Assembly: GCA_036734545.1 (NCBI GenBank)
Contig: DAIMYJ010000111.1
Span: forward strand, 1 to 8,521
From: UBA7236 sp036734545
GTDB taxonomy: Bacteria > Bacteroidota > Bacteroidia > Chitinophagales > BACL12
Reading direction: 5' to 3'
DNA length: 8,521 bases
Below are positions 5,699-8,521 of the stretch, one piece after another; position 1 is the stretch's first letter; each line of letters starts with the position of its first letter. The notes under the pieces were generated by a model. The model was not told the origin of the DNA. It searched no databases and was given only the letters and a program-made list of their open reading frames with translations. The translations under genes and the position numbers were made by a program.

Positions 5699-7372
5699 CT
5701 ACGCTTCCCCGCGCCTGACGGCCGATTCACGCCGCGCCGCTTCGAACCACTCCAGCGCATGGCGGGCGGTAAGTGCATCCTGTTCGAGGATCTCGGCAAT
5801 GTATTGTGACGCCAAGCGGTAATACTTGTCAACATACAACGGATCAAAATACACCCGCCCTGTTCTGCGGATGAAGAAATCCGCGAGCCCGGTCACCATT
5901 TCCTGTTCTATGCCATATAACAGCTCGGCATACAGCAATGTCTGCGCCGGATCACCGATCGCCTGCAGATGTTCGAACACCTTATCAATGATCACCTCGG
6001 CATCTGTGCCATAGGTAAATACGAGATACTGCACCTGCTCCTGTGTAAGCCCGGCCTGCCGCGCTTCTCCGCTGCGTTTCGCGATATAGACCGGTAGCGC
6101 AACATCCCTTACGGCGCCGTGCAGAAAAACATTTCGGGTGGAGGCCGCAGGTGTCTTCTTTCCTGTGTTGTGTTGCAGCGTTTTACATACGAGACGCACC
6201 ACCTTCTCCGCCATCCTGCGATAACCGGTGAGCTTTCCGCCCGCAATGGATATCAGTCCACCCCCTGAAACAAATATTTCATCCTTGCGCGATAATTCCG
6301 ATGGCGAACGACCTTCCGCATGAATGAGCGGACGCAATCCGGCCCACGCCGAAAGGATATCCGACGTCTGCAACGCAATACCCGGGAACATCGCATGCAC
6401 TGCGGCCAACAGATAATCGGCATCGGCCTGTGTGATGTGAATGCTTTCTTTCGATCCGGTATAACTGGTGTCGGTAGTGCCGATATAGATAACGCCATCA
6501 CGCGGAATAACGAATATCATGCGGTTATCAGTGGCCACATCGAAATACATAGCACGCTGCACCGGTAATTTGTGTGCGGGGACGACAATATGCACGCCTT
6601 TGGTGAGATGCAGTCGTTTGCCCGTAGGTGCGCTTTCGTATCCGCGCACTTCATCCACCCACGGTCCTGCTGCATTCACGATCACCGATGCTGTGCAGGT
6701 TACCGTTGTATCCGTAAGCAGATCGCGGGCCACCACTCCACTAATGCGTCCGTTGTGTCGTTCGAACGACTCCACTTTCATGTAATTGAGGCATGTGGCG
6801 CCCTGGGCAACAGCTGTTTTGATCACCGAGAGTGTCAGACGTGCATCATCGGTGCGATATTCCTTGTAGATAGCTCCACCTTTGAGTCCTTCTTTTTTCA
6901 GCAAGGGCTCCAGCTGCACCACCTCGTCGGCGGTTAACATGCGATAGCGCTCATCTTTCTGCACGCCGGCCAGTGTGTCGTACACTTTAAGGGCGAGCGA
7001 TGTTGCGCGCATGCCCAGTGTTCCCCCTTCCACGATCGGCAGCAGCATATCCACCGGGTGCACCAGATGCGGGGCGAGGCGATGTAAAACGGCTCTTTCC
7101 ATGCCCACCGTGCGCACCAGACCGAATTCCAGTTGCTTGAGATAGCGCAGGCCGCCGTGGATCAGTTTTGTTGATTTAGAGGATGTGCCGCCGGCGAAGT
7201 CATACTTTTCGAGGAGTAACACCTGCAATCCGCGTACTGCTGCATCCAGCGCAATACCTGCACCGGTGATACCGCCGCCGATCACGATCAGGTCCCACTG
7301 CGCCTGTGCGGCCTGCTGCAGCGCTGCGCTTCGGTGACGTGTATTCAAGGTCGGCATGGGGTAAAAATACAT
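5699..7372 (-). CDS. glpD: Aerobic-type glycerol-3-phosphate dehydrogenase (FAD, GlpD/GlpO family)
   Basis: Oxidises sn-glycerol 3-phosphate to dihydroxyacetone phosphate and passes electrons through FAD to the quinone pool at the inner face of the membrane, linking glycerol and lipid turnover to respiration and glycolysis. The protein has 557 residues, close to Bacillus GlpD. The Rossmann motif GGGITG (32-37) with E55 at the end of beta-2 binds FAD. It is followed by the family signature GGTSSKSTKLIHGGLRYL (61-78). GGKLTGYRRMAE near 380 is the C-terminal FAD contact (GGKLTTYR in many relatives). A DAO_C-type helical domain fills about 435-540. The GlpO oxidase insertion is not obvious, so a quinone-linked enzyme is more likely. 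The start is uncertain: the ATG at 7357 (MPTLNTRHR) is as good or better, because a weak -7-like TATTTTTA lies at 7369-7362, between the two candidates. The stop is TAG. No glpK or glpF lies beside it. Confidence 0.93.
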   Translation of the reverse strand: MYFYPMPTLNTRHRSAALQQAAQAQWDLIVIGGGITGAGIALDAAVRGLQVLLLEKYDFAGGTSSKSTKLIHGGLRYLKQLEFGLVRTVGMERAVLHRLAPHLVHPVDMLLPIVEGGTLGMRATSLALKVYDTLAGVQKDERYRMLTADEVVQLEPLLKKEGLKGGAIYKEYRTDDARLTLSVIKTAVAQGATCLNYMKVESFERHNGRISGVVARDLLTDTTVTCTASVIVNAAGPWVDEVRGYESAPTGKRLHLTKGVHIVVPAHKLPVQRAMYFDVATDNRMIFVIPRDGVIYIGTTDTSYTGSKESIHITQADADYLLAAVHAMFPGIALQTSDILSAWAGLRPLIHAEGRSPSELSRKDEIFVSGGGLISIAGGKLTGYRRMAEKVVRLVCKTLQHNTGKKTPAASTRNVFLHGAVRDVALPVYIAKRSGEARQAGLTQEQVQYLVFTYGTDAEVIIDKVFEHLQAIGDPAQTLLYAELLYGIEQEMVTGLADFFIRRTGRVYFDPLYVDKYYRLASQYIAEILEQDALTARHALEWFEAARRESAVRRGEA

Positions 7373-7429
7373 ATCCGTGTGCAGAGTGTGCGATACCGGG
7401 TGTCAGTAGCGGTCATGCCACAAATTCCC

Positions 7430-7437
7430 TATATTTG
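7430..7437 (+). promoter_or_regulatory. prfB promoter -7 element (TATATTTG)
   Basis: TATATTTG is a perfect match to the Bacteroidota -7 consensus TAnnTTTG. It ends five bases before the prfB ATG at 7443, so transcription would start about at the start codon and the mRNA would be nearly leaderless. No TTG is present about 19 bases upstream, so the -33 element is weak or absent. Confidence 0.5.
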
Positions 7438-7442
7438 CGCCC

Positions 7443-8520
7443 ATGACACTGGAACATTACAACGAGCTGATGGACAAATTGCTTGTTTTGAGGAGGTTTC
7501 TTTAACTACGATGATAAGCTCATCCAGGTAAAAGAAGACGAACAGATCACGCACCAGCCGGGTTTCTGGGATGACCCGAAAAATGCTGAAGTGGTTCTCA
7601 AGCGCATCAAGATCAACAACGTATGGATCAACAGTTATAACGAGGCACAGGCTGCTGTGGAAGACCTCGGTGTGCTGTATGAATTCTCTCAGGCCGGCGA
7701 GGCTACGGAGGCGGAAGTGGACGCACAGTTCAAAAGAGCCACCGACCTTGTTGAAGAACTGGAATTCAAATCCACCCTTACCGAAAAGGAAGACGCCCTA
7801 CCGGCGATCCTTACCATCAATGCGGGCGCCGGTGGAACGGAGAGTTGCGACTGGGCCAGCATGCTGTACCGCATGTATATGATGTGGGCCAACAAAAAAG
7901 GCTTTACGGTAACGGAACTGGATTTTCAACCCGGTGATGTGGCCGGTATAAAAAGTGCTTCCCTCGAGATCGAAGGTGAATTTGCCTATGGCCTCCTGAA
8001 AGGTGAGAACGGCGTGCACCGCCTGGTGCGCATTTCGCCATTCGACGCCAACGCCAAACGTCATACTTCATTTGCCTCCGTATTCGTATCTCCGCTCATC
8101 GACGACACCATCGAGATCAATATCTCGCCCAGCGATCTTTCCTGGGATACTTTCCGAAGCGGTGGCGCGGGCGGACAGAACGTAAACAAGGTGGAAACGG
8201 CCGTGCGTGTTACGCATATCCCCACCGGTATTGTCGTAGCCTGTCAGGTGAACCGTACCCAGGGACAAAACCGCGAAATGGCGATGCAGATGCTGCGCAG
8301 TAAGCTGTACGACCTGGAGTTGCAGAAACGGCAGGAGGTGAAGGACAAGATCGAAGGCACCAAGAAGAAGATCGAATGGGGCAGCCAGATCCGGAACTAT
8401 GTGTTGCATCCTTACAAACTCGTGAAGGACGCTCGCACTGGCATGGAAACAGGCAATGCACAGGCAGTGCTCGACGGCGATCTGGATGACTTCATCAAGT
8501 CGTTCCTGTTACAGCAGTAA
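7443..8520 (+). CDS. prfB: Peptide chain release factor 2 (RF2), expressed by programmed +1 frameshift
   Basis: Recognises UGA and UAA stop codons in the ribosomal A site and triggers release of the finished protein. The coding sequence is 7443-7502 joined to 7504-8520, skipping T7503, giving 358 residues (E. coli RF2 has 365). The zero frame encodes 20 residues ending RRFL and then TAA at 7503-7505. After the +1 shift it continues NYDDKLIQV, aligning with LDYD of E. coli. The codon-recognition tripeptide SPF (residues 198-200, bases 8035-8043) marks RF2 rather than RF1. The catalytic GGQ (residues 243-245, bases 8170-8178) sits in RSGGAGGQNVNKVETAVR. The ATG at 7443 is favoured over the in-frame ATG at 7470 because it supplies the family N-terminus TLEHYNEL. 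The ORF downstream of the shift has no credible start of its own before the conserved domain, which supports frameshifting. The gene is divergent from glpD and complete within the window. Confidence 0.95.
7491..7506 (+). promoter_or_regulatory. Programmed +1 frameshift site of prfB, with UAA stop
   Basis: The internal Shine-Dalgarno-like AGGAGG (7491-7496) is followed after three bases by the slippery codon CTT (7500-7502), the stop TAA (7503-7505) and C (7506). This is the E. coli arrangement (AGGGGG, three bases, CTT TGA C) with identical spacing, except that TGA is TAA. Slippage of the Leu tRNA from CUU to UUU puts AAC (Asn) where E. coli has GAC (Asp). Confidence 0.93.
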
Positions 8521-8521
8521 T

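Noticed and set aside
7377..7391. Direct repeat GTGTGC (7377-7382 and 7386-7391) in the glpD-prfB gap, as a possible operator
   Set aside because: Two six-base copies nine bases apart are easily due to chance, and no regulator gene is nearby.
7443..7590. prfB as a frameshifted pseudogene or sequencing error
   Set aside because: The frame change falls exactly at the conserved AGGAGG-N3-CTT-stop-C site, and SPF and GGQ are intact, so it is programmed frameshifting.

Overview
This window is a stretch of chromosomal DNA from a member of the Bacteroidota. The evidence is fourfold. A sigma factor gene is paired with an inner-membrane/outer-membrane barrel protein of a type known from this phylum. 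Promoter-like elements follow the Bacteroidota TTG-N19-TAnnTTTG pattern. Most starts lack a useful Shine-Dalgarno sequence. The ParE, PhoH and RF2 proteins look Bacteroidota-like. A Chitinophagia-like source is a guess from protein style. No mobile element, CRISPR array, tRNA or rRNA was seen, and no gap between genes exceeds 300 bases.

Layout: positions 1-126 hold a strong intrinsic terminator for a gene lying upstream of the window. A two-gene plus-strand unit follows: an ECF-like sigma factor (preferred start 202, end 753) and, 9 bases later, a 484-residue protein (763-2217). That protein has a short cytoplasmic head, one transmembrane helix, a long disordered linker and a C-terminal outer-membrane beta-barrel. 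A hairpin at 2235-2266 sits where this unit meets the minus-strand genes. Three minus-strand genes follow: parE (topoisomerase IV subunit B, 2289-4166), a PIN-PhoH fusion of the PhoH2 type (4250-5599) and glpD (5699-7372). phoH2 has its own promoter-like element and its own terminator, so these three are probably not one operon. Divergent from glpD is prfB (7443-8520), encoding release factor 2 through a programmed +1 frameshift.

Two things stand out. First, the sigma/barrel pair matches the architecture of the dual membrane-spanning anti-sigma systems (Dma/Das) described in Bacteroides: a sensor whose barrel sits in the outer membrane and whose N-terminus could hold a sigma factor in the cytoplasm. 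Second, the prfB frameshift site uses UAA instead of the usual UGA. UAA is read by RF1 as well as RF2, so the classical RF2-specific feedback should be weakened. The remaining genes are core housekeeping functions: chromosome decatenation, RNA metabolism, respiratory glycerol-3-phosphate oxidation and translation termination.
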